9,520 nt of DNA from Desulfitobacterium sp. (GTDB lineage: Bacteria > Bacillota > Desulfitobacteriia > Desulfitobacteriales > Desulfitobacteriaceae): NCBI GenBank assembly GCA_012799495.1, contig JAAZLD010000285.1, positions 1 through 9,520 of the forward strand. The letters are read 5' to 3'. Every line of letters starts with the position of its first letter. Positions within the stretch are counted from its first letter, which is position 1. A program made the translations under genes and the position numbers. The notes beneath the pieces are model-generated. The model was not told the DNA's origin. It searched no databases and saw only the letters and a list, made by a program, of their open reading frames with translations. Of the stretch, positions 1-7,687 are shown in pieces.

Positions 1-34
1 TACTATTATGACTATCATTGCTATTATGACCGTC
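1..34. repeat. Imperfect 18-bp tandem repeat at window edge
   Basis: Two adjacent copies share the core CTATTATGAC. Positions 1–16 and 17–34 match at 13 of the 16 aligned bases. The first copy is cut by the window edge, so the array may continue outside. The 18-bp period is a multiple of three. Read on the minus strand in one open frame it would encode a six-residue repeat rich in Asn, Asp, Ser and His. The neighbourhood (just downstream of yabO) predicts yabP, but I see no clear start codon with a ribosome site and no recognisable YabP sequence in the 80 bases available. Confidence 0.55.
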
Positions 35-80
35 ATTAATCTCTATTGGTTTCTTTTTGATACTTATATCCCCTATGAAT

Positions 81-347
81 TTATTCTTGAGGAGCCTTCT
101 TTTCGTCCCGTAAAACCTCATATATAGTATGAGCTTCATTAGCTTTTATAGCATTGGGAGTAGCAAGTACCTTTACCTCTAGCAAGTATCTTGGCATCTC
201 AATAGTGATTATATCCCCTGGACTAACCTTGGCAGAGGGTTTAGCTATGCGTCCATTAAGGCTAACCTTTTCACCTTCACATACGTCTTTAGACACTGTC
301 CTCCGCTTAATTAAACGGGAAACTTTTAAGAATTTATCTACCCGCAT
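81..347 (-). CDS. yabO: S4-domain RNA-binding protein, RqcP/YabO family
   Basis: An 88-residue protein made almost entirely of one S4 RNA-binding domain. The opening RVDKFLKVSRLIKRR matches the basic first helix of S4 domains, and the NGR..KPSAKVSPGD segment (about residues 31–45) is the typical S4 loop and strand. Family knowledge: YabO, renamed RqcP in Bacillus, binds stalled 50S subunits with RqcH and supports poly-alanine tailing in ribosome-associated quality control. Its usual neighbours are mazG/yabN upstream and yabP/yabQ/divIC downstream. The ATG at 347 follows a GGGGGAG ribosome site 5 bases away. A terminator lies between this gene and hup, so it needs readthrough or its own promoter; a TATAAG about 20 bases upstream of the ATG is a weak candidate. 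The length is normal for the family. Confidence 0.9.
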   Translation of the reverse strand: MRVDKFLKVSRLIKRRTVSKDVCEGEKVSLNGRIAKPSAKVSPGDIITIEMPRYLLEVKVLATPNAIKANEAHTIYEVLRDEKKAPQE

Positions 348-366
348 AGTATCTCCCCCTTATACG

Positions 367-392
367 AAAAATCAGGTCCTAAAGGGACCTGA
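367..392 (-). terminator. Rho-independent terminator of hup
   Basis: A perfect 8-bp stem (TCAGGTCC/GGACCTGA, arms 372–379 and 385–392) with a 5-base loop is followed on the minus strand by five U residues (367–371). It lies 13 bases after the hup stop and 19 bases before the yabO start, so it separates hup from yabO at least partly. Confidence 0.85.
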
Positions 393-405
393 CCTTGCTA
401 TAACC

Positions 406-681
406 TTATTTTTGAACAGCCTCTTTCAAAGCCTTACCAGCTTTAAATGCAGGGACCCTAGAAGCGGGAATGACGATCTCTTCCTTGGTTTGAGGATTTC
501 TTCCAATACGCTCAGCACGATTCTTTACTTCAAAGGTTCCGAATCCAACTAATTGTACCTTTTCATCTCTAGCCAATGCTTCTTCAATAGAGGCAAGTAC
601 AGCATTAACCGCCTTTTCAGCATCTTTCTTTGAGAATTCAGCCTTCTCTGCAACAGCAGCCACTAACTCAGCTTTATTCAA
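406..681 (-). CDS. hup: HU family DNA-binding protein
   Basis: A 91-residue histone-like protein with the full HU fold. The N-terminal helical dimerisation part opens MNKAELVAAVAEKA. The HU signature GFGTFEVKNRAERIGRNPQT (about residues 46–65) leads into the beta arm, with the DNA-intercalating proline at residue 63, and a C-terminal helix closes the protein. Known role: a dimeric nucleoid protein that bends and compacts DNA and supports replication and recombination. The only sensible start is TTG at 681, preceded by GGGAGGG with 7 bases spacing; the next in-frame start would remove part of the dimer interface. The gene lies between mazG and yabO and is closed by its own hairpin terminator. 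The 91 bases upstream contain no confident promoter, only a weak dyad (706–744), so a promoter there or readthrough from mazG are both possible. Confidence 0.96.
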   Translation of the reverse strand: MNKAELVAAVAEKAEFSKKDAEKAVNAVLASIEEALARDEKVQLVGFGTFEVKNRAERIGRNPQTKEEIVIPASRVPAFKAGKALKEAVQK

Positions 682-772
682 AATGATTCCCTCCCAATAT
701 GTTTTGAGTTCAGCGTATTATTTTCGCGATAAATAGCCAAACTCCTGCTTTTATTTGATGTTTGTCCCTAAT

Positions 773-2218
773 CTACATGGTTTTTTCTTTAATTTTAGCC
801 TTTTCCCAATAAAAATCCATTTCTTCTAGAGTTAGTCCCTCTAATTTATGTCCGTCAATTCTAGCCAAACTTTCCATTTCTAAAAACCTACGTTGAAATT
901 TCTTAATAGTTTTACGCAAAGCATCTTCAGAGTGTACTTTTAAAAATCGTGATAAATTAACACAAGCAAAAAGGATATCACCAAATTCCTCTTCGATTCC
1001 CAGCCCCCTTTGCATGGCTTCTTTTAACTCTTCTAACTCCTCATAAACCTTAGTGAGAGGCCCCTCCGAATCCGGCCAATCGAAGCCTATTTTAGCTACT
1101 CTTTTCTGAGTTTTCTCCGCCAACATCAGAGCAGGTAACCCTTGAGGAAAATCGAAAAACTCTTTCTTTTCTGCCCTTTCTTTTTCTTCATTTTTGATTT
1201 GATCCCAATTTTGTAAAACCTCAGCAGAATCTTTTACCGCTAAATCCCCAAAAACATGAGGATGACGGCGGACCATCTTTTCGATAATTCCCTGCAAAAC
1301 ATCTTGATAGCCAAACTCTCCCGTTTCTTGAGCTACCTGGGCATGAAAAACAATCTGTAATAGTAAGTCTCCCAGTTCTTCAGCTAAATTATACATATCT
1401 TGGGATTCAATAGCATCTATAACTTCATAACTTTCTTCAACTAGGTAGGGGACTAATGAATCATGGTTCTGTTCTCTATCCCAGGGACAACCTTCGGGAC
1501 TCCTTAGCTTTTGCATAACCTCTAAAAGTCTGGTGGTTGAAATTGCCCGAGGATTAGGTGGTACAACTACTGTAGATAAATGATCAAATTCTTGATGATC
1601 TAGTTCATAGAGCTTAATACTTTTGATCTCCTCATTTTGTGCTCCTAAAGATTTAACTAGAAAAACCTCTGTTTCATCAGGATAGACTTCCATTAGATCC
1701 AACTTTACATCTGAGGCTATAAAAGGATCATATACTTGGGGAATTACCAGCCATTCCTTTCCAGTAATCTCTCGACCTTTCAATTGATCATAATTTAAGA
1801 GCAAAAATCCATTTGCCGGATCTAAGGATATAGCTGCAAAAAGAGGATCAAGAAAACTTACAGAGCCATACACTTTAACTTCTACATCTCCAGAAAGCTT
1901 GTCCACAAGTAATTGGACACTCCGCTCAGCCACTGTAGGGTGCCCCGGAACTGCGTAGACTACTTCCTGATATTTTTCCAGTTTATCTGTCAAGGAAGAA
2001 AGAATACCTTCATAAACTTTCTCAAAAGACTCCTCTTTTTCATAAAGGTAATCAAAAGATTGGGCAGTTATCCCTTCTGCCAGTAATTCCTGAGCACAGG
2101 GGTGCTTAAATGTGCGGAAAAATACTCCCTTAGCTTCCTTTATTAAGCGATAATCCCTCAAAGTCATGTATTCTAAGCCCGCAGGCCCTAGACCAATAAT
2201 ATGTAGAACCTTTTTCAA
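773..2218 (-). CDS. mazG: MazG nucleotide pyrophosphohydrolase with N-terminal tetrapyrrole methylase domain (YabN type)
   Basis: A two-part protein of about 481–483 residues, like Bacillus YabN (numbering from the ATG at 2224). Residues 5–220 are a SAM-dependent tetrapyrrole methylase-like domain, with GLGPAG at 11–16 and the YAVPGHPTVAE segment at 90–100. From about 230 come two MazG repeats. The first carries CPWDREQ (246–252), the metal-binding EESYE (263–267) and EELGD (282–286). The second carries EELEE (395–399) and EEEFGD (411–416). Known role of MazG: hydrolysis of nucleoside triphosphates to monophosphate and pyrophosphate, limiting aberrant nucleotides; the methylase half has no firmly known substrate. 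The start is uncertain: the ATG at 2224 directly abuts a GGGGGG run with no spacing, while the TTG two codons later (2218) has 6 bases spacing, so I prefer TTG. It lies just after the spoVT terminator; no spoVB-like gene intervenes as in Bacillus. Confidence 0.93.
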   Translation of the reverse strand: MKKVLHIIGLGPAGLEYMTLRDYRLIKEAKGVFFRTFKHPCAQELLAEGITAQSFDYLYEKEESFEKVYEGILSSLTDKLEKYQEVVYAVPGHPTVAERSVQLLVDKLSGDVEVKVYGSVSFLDPLFAAISLDPANGFLLLNYDQLKGREITGKEWLVIPQVYDPFIASDVKLDLMEVYPDETEVFLVKSLGAQNEEIKSIKLYELDHQEFDHLSTVVVPPNPRAISTTRLLEVMQKLRSPEGCPWDREQNHDSLVPYLVEESYEVIDAIESQDMYNLAEELGDLLLQIVFHAQVAQETGEFGYQDVLQGIIEKMVRRHPHVFGDLAVKDSAEVLQNWDQIKNEEKERAEKKEFFDFPQGLPALMLAEKTQKRVAKIGFDWPDSEGPLTKVYEELEELKEAMQRGLGIEEEFGDILFACVNLSRFLKVHSEDALRKTIKKFQRRFLEMESLARIDGHKLEGLTLEEMDFYWEKAKIKEKTM

Positions 2219-2237
2219 TGCCATCCCCCCAAACCAT

Positions 2238-2246
2238 ATTGTACCA
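2238..2246 (-). promoter_or_regulatory. Candidate extended -10 promoter of mazG
   Basis: On the minus strand TGGTACAAT (TG, one base, TACAAT) resembles an extended -10 element. It starts right after the U-tract of the spoVT terminator. No good -35 is seen at 17 bases upstream, which falls in the terminator stem. The transcript would begin near 2231, giving a leader of about 7 bases to the ATG at 2224 or 13 to the TTG at 2218. This is an inference from motif and position only. Confidence 0.4.
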
Positions 2247-2247
2247 C

Positions 2248-2272
2248 AAAAAAATGAAGCGGCCTTGCCGCT
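2248..2272 (-). terminator. Rho-independent terminator of spoVT
   Basis: A GC-rich 6-bp stem (AGCGGC/GCCGCT, arms 2258–2263 and 2267–2272) with a 3-base loop is followed on the minus strand by UCA and seven U residues (2248–2254). It begins 16 bases after the spoVT stop and ends 23 bases before the mazG ATG. Confidence 0.85.
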
Positions 2273-2288
2273 CCAATCTTTTTTCGAT

Positions 2289-2825
2289 TCATTGTTCCAT
2301 TTGTTTAGCGAGAAATCCTGCCGCCGTTTCCACTAATTTTACCTCTAATTCTCCCATCTTAATATTTGGATCCTTAGTCATTAAGATTACGGCACCGATT
2401 GGATCTCCTTCTGCAATTACCGGGGCTACTACTTGGTAGGTTAAACCGTTTTCCTCATCAGCCAGTTTATTTTCTCCAGAATTTAGCTGGATAGTTTTTC
2501 TCTCCGCCATAGCTTGCTCAATAGTAGATGAAATAGGCTTGTTTAAGTATTCCTTCTTTGATGCCCCTGATACAGCAATAATAACATCCCGATCAGCAAT
2601 ACATGCAATATGACCCGTCGCCTCATAGAGGGAATCTGCATATTCTCTGGCAAAATCACCCAACTCGCCAATGGGAGAGTATTTTTTAAGAATCACTTCT
2701 CCTTCACGGTCAACAAAGATCTCTAATGGATCTCCCTCTCGAATACGAAGTGTCCTACGAATCTCTTTTGGGATTACCACACGACCAAGATCATCAATCC
2801 TTCTTACAATACCTGTTGCTTTCAT
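2289..2825 (-). CDS. spoVT: Stage V sporulation protein T, forespore transcriptional regulator
   Basis: A 178-residue protein, the same length as Bacillus SpoVT. Residues 1–50 are an AbrB-type swapped-hairpin DNA-binding domain (KATGIVRRIDDLGRVVIPKE, then IRRTLRIREGDPLEIF). Residues 55–178 are the GAF-like domain (GDFAREYADSLYEATGHIACIADRDVIIAVSG and onward). Known role: a sigma-G-made regulator that raises or lowers forespore genes, spore coat properties and germination; some clostridial orthologues are essential for spore maturation. The reading frame extends to an ATG at 2885, but the ATG at 2825 is the true start. It has AAGGAGGG 9 bases upstream and gives the conserved N-terminus. The gene has its own sigma-G-like promoter about 120 bases upstream and its own terminator, so it is probably a single-gene unit. 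Confidence 0.97.
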   Translation of the reverse strand: MKATGIVRRIDDLGRVVIPKEIRRTLRIREGDPLEIFVDREGEVILKKYSPIGELGDFAREYADSLYEATGHIACIADRDVIIAVSGASKKEYLNKPISSTIEQAMAERKTIQLNSGENKLADEENGLTYQVVAPVIAEGDPIGAVILMTKDPNIKMGELEVKLVETAAGFLAKQMEQ

Positions 2826-2952
2826 GGACGCTCTTCCCTCCTTATTGTCACTACCTAGCCTTTCTTCTAGAAAGCAATACCACATTAGGCAATTATATTA
2901 TTGACAGTTGCTCTGTCTGTGGAAAACATTGCTTTGACTTTTACTTCATAGA

Positions 2953-2983
2953 TAGTATATATCTGGGCTTTCTCTATTATTCA
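2953..2983 (-). promoter_or_regulatory. Sigma-G-type promoter of spoVT
   Basis: On the minus strand TGAATA (2978–2983) is followed 18 bases later by TATACTA (2953–2959). The published Bacillus sigma-G consensus is GHATR, 18 bases, CATNHTA. This site matches the -35 and the spacing fully and differs at one -10 base (T for C). Transcription would start near 2946, leaving a leader of about 120 bases. That leader holds a small hairpin (GACAG/CTGTC, 2903–2917). In Bacillus spoVT is under sigma-G, which agrees. Confidence 0.7.
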
Positions 2984-3048
2984 TTTTTTTCCATGATGTT
3001 ATAAAGTTAAAAATAGGAAAGTTTAGGCAGCTTCATTTTTCTTGGCAT

Positions 3049-3113
3049 AAAAAAAGAGTAGTATATCATACATCCGCGCCGCTCAACGCTCTCTTACGTA
3101 TGATATGCTACTC
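3049..3113 (-). terminator. Long-stem terminator of the mfd–prsA unit
   Basis: Arms at 3056–3071 and 3098–3113 pair over 16 bp with a single mismatch (GAGTAGTATATCATAC against its complement). They enclose a 26-base GC-rich loop. On the minus strand the hairpin is followed directly by seven U residues (3049–3055). It starts 19 bases after the prsA stop. Stem and loop are both longer than in the other terminators of the window. Confidence 0.85.
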
Positions 3114-3132
3114 CTACTCCATCAAATAGCTT

Positions 3133-4080
3133 TTAATTTGCCAAATTATACTCCTCAGCATATTCGATCTTAGTCTCTTCACTTTCCCTTATTTGGGTAA
3201 AGTACTCCTCAAATTTGCGGGCTTTGGCATCTGCTAAGGCATCTTGAGCTACCTGATCCTTAACTGCTTCATAATCAGCAGGTGTAGGTTCTAGGTATTC
3301 TTCTACTAAAATAATATGATAACCAAACTCCGATTGTACGGGAGTGGTTGAAAACTTACCTACCTCTTGGGAAAAGGCCGCTTTCTCAAACTCCGGTACC
3401 ATTTTTCCTCGTCCAAAGGTACCAAGATATCCCCCTGAACCCTTAGAACCTGTATCAGTAGACCTTTCTTTAGCTAACTCGCTAAAGTCCGCCCCATCCT
3501 CAAGGAGAGCAATAATTTCCTTTGCTTCTTCCTCAGTCTCTACAAGGATATGGCGGGCCTTTACCTGTTCGCCAGTTCCCCCATAATATTCCTGATTATT
3601 ATTAAAGAATCTTTTTTTATCATCTTCGGTTACAGATACATCCTTGGTAATCTCTTCTGATAAGGCGAAGTAACTTCGCACCTCTTCTGCAGTCATAGCT
3701 TGCTGCTTTAACCATTCTTGGTACTGGCTATTATCGCCTACCATAGCAATAATATTCTTTTCTTGTTCTATCACACTATCAGCATTAGGATCTAAATTAA
3801 GCTTTTCCACTTCTTGCATAACCAAAACTGAGCTAATCATTGCTTCTAAAATTTGTTTTTCGATTGATTTTAGCATTTCTTTACCCTGGTCAGAGCTAAA
3901 ATCCATACCCATACTTTCATAAGCTTTTTGCACTTCTAAGACCCTAGCTTGTAAATCCTTTTCTGATATGATTTGACCATTTACTTGAGCTGCCCATTGA
4001 TCTCCTCCAAGAGAGGAACATCCAGTAAGTATTAAGGTCAGTACTAAAATTCCGGCGATAAAATTCCGGATTTTATTCAT
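3133..4080 (-). CDS. prsA: PrsA-type peptidyl-prolyl cis-trans isomerase lipoprotein (parvulin foldase)
   Basis: A 315-residue extracytoplasmic foldase. Residues 1–20 are a lipoprotein signal peptide (MNKIR, then a hydrophobic stretch) ending in the lipobox LTGC with the lipidated cysteine at 21. Residues 30–165 form the helical SurA/PrsA-like N-lobe. Residues 172–262 are the PpiC/parvulin domain with VKARHILVE, GADFSELAKERSTD, GGYLGTFGRGKMVPEFEKAAF and the closing EFGYHIILVEEY; the two parvulin histidines are at 178 and 255. A charged helical tail follows. Known role: folding of exported proteins on the outer face of the membrane. The frame is open to 4113, but the ATG at 4080 gives the correct signal peptide and has AAGGGAG upstream. 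Only 38 bases separate it from the mfd stop, so the two are probably co-transcribed. Substrates cannot be read from the sequence. Confidence 0.93.
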   Translation of the reverse strand: MNKIRNFIAGILVLTLILTGCSSLGGDQWAAQVNGQIISEKDLQARVLEVQKAYESMGMDFSSDQGKEMLKSIEKQILEAMISSVLVMQEVEKLNLDPNADSVIEQEKNIIAMVGDNSQYQEWLKQQAMTAEEVRSYFALSEEITKDVSVTEDDKKRFFNNNQEYYGGTGEQVKARHILVETEEEAKEIIALLEDGADFSELAKERSTDTGSKGSGGYLGTFGRGKMVPEFEKAAFSQEVGKFSTTPVQSEFGYHIILVEEYLEPTPADYEAVKDQVAQDALADAKARKFEEYFTQIRESEETKIEYAEEYNLAN

Positions 4081-4118
4081 TATTACACTCCCTTTCCCGT
4101 CCATTAAGAGCAATTATA

Positions 4119-7100
4119 TCAAGATGCTGTTTTTGAGGCAATACCATTAAATACCGATAACATTTTATTTATTGCTTCCAATAGCTCTTCCTGGGCAACA
4201 GAACGTAGACGAGCCTTAATCTCTAAATTTCCACTAGAAGTTGTACCAAAGCTAATTGGATAAGGAGATTGGGAAGCCATGGTCATAAGCATTTCGCCGG
4301 AAACCCCAGGATCAGATCCAAATCGGAAGATTACCTGTTGTTTAAGTTGCTGAATTTGTTCTATCTTCATAGATGCAGCAAGCCATTTAATTCGAACTAT
4401 TTTCAAGAGATTCTCCACTTCTCGTGGAGGGCTACCGAAGCGATCGATCAACTCGTCGATCATTAGACTTAAATCTTCCTCATTATCAATAGCAACCATT
4501 CTTTGGTATAGTGCTGCTTTCAGTTTACGCTCCCCGATATAATCATCAGGTAAATAGGCATCAACTTGTACCTCAATAGTAGTCTCAATTTTTTCTTCGA
4601 TTTTTTCTCCCTTTAATTCTTTAACAGCTTCTTTAAGCATTTGGCTATACAGTTCATACCCTAGAGCATTAAGATGACCATGTTGTTGGGCACCGATTAA
4701 GTTTCCTGCGCCACGAATTTCTAAATCTCGCATGGCAATTTTTAAACCTGAGCCAAATTCAGTAAATTCCCGGATAGCTGCTAACCTTTTTTCCGCTGTT
4801 TCTGTTAAAACTTTCTGAGGTTTATAGAGGAAATAAGCATAGGCTCGCCGATTGGAGCGACCTACCCGCCCCCGCAATTGATAAAGCTGACCAAGACCCA
4901 TTCTATCTGCCTCATCGATTATTAAGGTGTTAACATTAGGCATATCAAGGCCTGTTTCGATAATAGTGGTACATACTAAGACATCGATTTCATGTTCTAA
5001 AAAAGCCATCATCTCTTGTTCTAATTCTTTTTCATTCATTTGCCCATGGGCTATACCATATCTAGCTTCAGGTACCAACTGACTCAAGAAATGAACTACT
5101 TGTTCCATATCCTCTACCCGGTTATGGACAAAGAAAACCTGACCTCCCCGCTGAATCTCTCGCCGAATAGCTTCCCGAACCACATCGGGACGGAATTCTG
5201 CTACATAGGTCTGTACAGGAAAGCGATCTTCTGGAGGTGTTTCAATAACGCTTAAATCCCTAACTCCCATTAAAGACATATGGAGTGTGCGGGGAATAGG
5301 GGTAGCGGAAAGAGTTAAGACATCAACATTAGCTTTTAGGGTTTTTAATTTTTCCTTATGTGCCACTCCAAAGCGCTGCTCCTCGTCCACAACTAAAAGG
5401 CCCAAATCCTTGAATCTTACCGAGTTAGATACTAGTTTATGGGTTCCTACCACAATATCGATAGAGCCATCTTTTAATCCCTGAAGAATTAGTTTTTGCT
5501 CTTTATGGGAGCGAAAACGACTAAGCATCTGAACGGTGATAGGGTATCCTCTAAAACGCTCTATAAAGGTGTTATAGTGCTGCTGAGCCAAGATAGTAGT
5601 GGGAACTAGTACTGCTACTTGCTTATTATCCATAACTGCTTTAAAGGCTGCTCTTAGAGCAACTTCTGTTTTCCCATAGCCTACATCTCCACAAAGAAGG
5701 CGATCCATAGGATAGGGCTTCATCATATCTTCTTTTACTTCCCGAATACATTGGAGTTGATCCGGGGTTTCTTCATAGGGAAACTTTTCTTCAAACTCCC
5801 TCTGCCATACACTATCGGGAGAAAAAGCAAAACCTTTTGCCGCCTGACGCTGAGCATAAAGCTTTAGCAGGTCAAAAGCCATCTCTTTAATAGCTCCCCT
5901 AGCCTTGGATTTTACCTTTTTCCACTCAGAACCTCCAAGTTTATAGAGCTTCGGCGAGATATCTGTATCTCCCCCTAAATACTTTTGCAAAAGATTCAGT
6001 TGTTCTAAAGGTACATAGAGTTTATCTTGTCCTGCATATTTTACAGCAAAGTAATCCTTTTCTATTCCACCTACTACAATACGTTCAATCCCAACAAATT
6101 GTCCTATACCATGATGAATGTGAACAACATAGTCACCTTGTTTTAAATCGCTAAACTCTAGACGCTGGCCAGTCTTTTGGGAAGTTTTTACCCTTTTAGC
6201 AGGGGTTTTCCGTTCTCTCTTATAAATCTCAGCTTCACTTAATACTATTAACTTACTCATAGGTAGTTCAAAGCCTTGATCTAAAGAATAGGGATAAATA
6301 TAGACACCGGATTCCTCTACTTTATCTCCTAAGTTATTTTTGTAAGCAATAATTCCTCGATCTTTTAAACCTTGGATCATTCGCTCCCCATGTTCCTCAT
6401 CACCGACAAAGAGAGTTACAATATGACCACTTTTTTGCCAGTGTTCCAACTCATCGGCTAAAACTCCCGTTTTTCCCATGAAGCCTGTCAGGGGACGAGC
6501 ATTGAGATTAAAAATCCCTTTCGGAGTAACGCCGGGAATCTGTCGAGGTAAGGTGGAAAGTAGTAAAAGAGGCTGGGTTTCCTCTTCTTTGATAATATCC
6601 TCATAGCCTATAGATTGACTTTCCGGGCTGACAAACTCCTGGCCTTTGGCCAGAGCCTCTGTATATTCTTCTAATTTCTCTTTTTGTTGAAATTCCAGCT
6701 GTTCTTTAAGGCGTATTGGCTCATCTAAAACTAGGAAATGTTCAGATGATAATAAGGAAAAGAATGTATCTAAGGGTTCCTCTAAAAGACTAAGATAGGG
6801 GTATATAGTTTCATCTAGGCGCCCTAATTTTAAACGCTCTTCAATCTTTCTTCCTTGTTTCATTACTTCTTCCGCCAGATCAGATCGGTTATTCCGATTA
6901 AGACGACCTGCAACCTTTCTAGCCTGGGCTTTAACTTCCCAACTAAGGTCCTCTAGTTCTTCCGGCGTAATTACTATTTCAATAGCTGGAGGAATGGTTA
7001 CTTTTTCTAGAGTCTCAATGGATTTTTGAGTTTCTAGATCAAATATTCGAATAGAGTCTACTTCATCGTCAAAAAACTCAACCCGTAAAGGTTCTCCCAC

Positions 7101-7655
7101 TAATGGTGCAAGATCTAAGATCCCCCCACGGATAGCAAACTGTCCCTTCCCATCCACAAAATCCAAACGCTCGTAACCTGCTGTCACTAGCTTTTGGCTA
7201 AGTTCTTGGAGATCCACTGTATCCCCTTGCCGAAGGGAAAAAGTATATTCTTGAAAACGAGAAAAAGAGTACATTCTTTGATTGATTGCTAGTGCAGGGG
7301 CAACCACTATACAGTTTTTATTTTCCGTTAGACGATGGAGCACTCTGATTCTCTGGATTGTTGTTTCGCGGCTTTTTCCTAACACCTCAAAGGGCAGCCA
7401 TTCTGAAGCAGGAAAATAGAGGATTTCCCTTTCTGGTAGCCAAGTTTGTAGATCACTAACCCATTTCTGAGCCATTTCCTCAGAATAGGTAAGTATTAAA
7501 CCGGGGTTTTTTTGCTGAAAAAGTTGAGCTATAAAAGCAGGCTTTTGACTTCCTGTTAGATTGTAGATCATTTGTGGCCATTCTTTTTGAGAAAGGGCTT
7601 TTTTTATGGCCTCAATATCAAAACCAATACCTAATACCTGACTCAGAGTATTCAA
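4119..7655 (-). CDS. mfd: Transcription-repair coupling factor Mfd
   Basis: A full-length Mfd of about 1,180 residues (numbering from the upstream GTG at 7676). In order: the UvrB-like N-terminal module (about 40–370, including RETTIQRIRVLHRL and GGILDLAP); the RNA-polymerase-interacting domain (about 507–570, GDYVVHIHHGIGQFVGIE); and the RecG-like translocase. The translocase has Walker A GDVGYGKT (663–670), DEEQ (764–767), SATPIPRT (790–797), TTIIETGLDMPNVNTLIIDEAD (903–924) and QLRGRVGR (933–940). A C-terminal TRCF domain follows. Known role: it removes RNA polymerase stalled at lesions and recruits UvrA. Start: GTG at 7676 has no visible ribosome site. TTG at 7655 has AAAGGAAGG 5 bases upstream and gives MNTLSQVL, so I choose TTG. 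No frameshift or missing motif is seen. It follows the Fin-like gene, as mfd follows fin in Bacillus. Confidence 0.98.
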   Translation of the reverse strand: MNTLSQVLGIGFDIEAIKKALSQKEWPQMIYNLTGSQKPAFIAQLFQQKNPGLILTYSEEMAQKWVSDLQTWLPEREILYFPASEWLPFEVLGKSRETTIQRIRVLHRLTENKNCIVVAPALAINQRMYSFSRFQEYTFSLRQGDTVDLQELSQKLVTAGYERLDFVDGKGQFAIRGGILDLAPLVGEPLRVEFFDDEVDSIRIFDLETQKSIETLEKVTIPPAIEIVITPEELEDLSWEVKAQARKVAGRLNRNNRSDLAEEVMKQGRKIEERLKLGRLDETIYPYLSLLEEPLDTFFSLLSSEHFLVLDEPIRLKEQLEFQQKEKLEEYTEALAKGQEFVSPESQSIGYEDIIKEEETQPLLLLSTLPRQIPGVTPKGIFNLNARPLTGFMGKTGVLADELEHWQKSGHIVTLFVGDEEHGERMIQGLKDRGIIAYKNNLGDKVEESGVYIYPYSLDQGFELPMSKLIVLSEAEIYKRERKTPAKRVKTSQKTGQRLEFSDLKQGDYVVHIHHGIGQFVGIERIVVGGIEKDYFAVKYAGQDKLYVPLEQLNLLQKYLGGDTDISPKLYKLGGSEWKKVKSKARGAIKEMAFDLLKLYAQRQAAKGFAFSPDSVWQREFEEKFPYEETPDQLQCIREVKEDMMKPYPMDRLLCGDVGYGKTEVALRAAFKAVMDNKQVAVLVPTTILAQQHYNTFIERFRGYPITVQMLSRFRSHKEQKLILQGLKDGSIDIVVGTHKLVSNSVRFKDLGLLVVDEEQRFGVAHKEKLKTLKANVDVLTLSATPIPRTLHMSLMGVRDLSVIETPPEDRFPVQTYVAEFRPDVVREAIRREIQRGGQVFFVHNRVEDMEQVVHFLSQLVPEARYGIAHGQMNEKELEQEMMAFLEHEIDVLVCTTIIETGLDMPNVNTLIIDEADRMGLGQLYQLRGRVGRSNRRAYAYFLYKPQKVLTETAEKRLAAIREFTEFGSGLKIAMRDLEIRGAGNLIGAQQHGHLNALGYELYSQMLKEAVKELKGEKIEEKIETTIEVQVDAYLPDDYIGERKLKAALYQRMVAIDNEEDLSLMIDELIDRFGSPPREVENLLKIVRIKWLAASMKIEQIQQLKQQVIFRFGSDPGVSGEMLMTMASQSPYPISFGTTSSGNLEIKARLRSVAQEELLEAINKMLSVFNGIASKTAS

Positions 7656-7660
7656 AAGAT

Positions 7661-7670
7661 CCTTCCTTTC
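7661..7670 (-). promoter_or_regulatory. Ribosome binding site deciding the mfd start
   Basis: Minus-strand GAAAGGAAGG lies 5 bases before a TTG at 7655, which is in the mfd frame. It lies inside the extension that a GTG start at 7676 would add. The GTG has only AT-rich, SD-free sequence in front of it. Confidence 0.6.
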
Positions 7671-7687
7671 GGGCACACCATATAGGC

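Noticed and set aside
154..552. 132-codon plus-strand reading frame across yabO and hup
   Set aside because: It is antisense to two clearly identified genes, crosses the terminator between them, and has no recognisable domain or ribosome site.
706..744. Imperfect dyad (GAGTT/AACTC) between mazG and hup
   Set aside because: Only 5 bp of outer pairing with interrupted inner pairing and no U-tract; too weak to call a terminator or operator.
2826..2885. Upstream ATG extending spoVT by 20 residues
   Set aside because: The extension contains the ribosome site AAGGAGGG for the ATG at 2825 and is not part of the conserved SpoVT N-terminus.
2901..2962. Plus-strand promoter-like motifs (TTGACA at 2901, TTGACT with TATATA at 2934–2961)
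   Set aside because: The -10 partners are poor, and no plus-strand gene follows; the convergent prsA region lies downstream.
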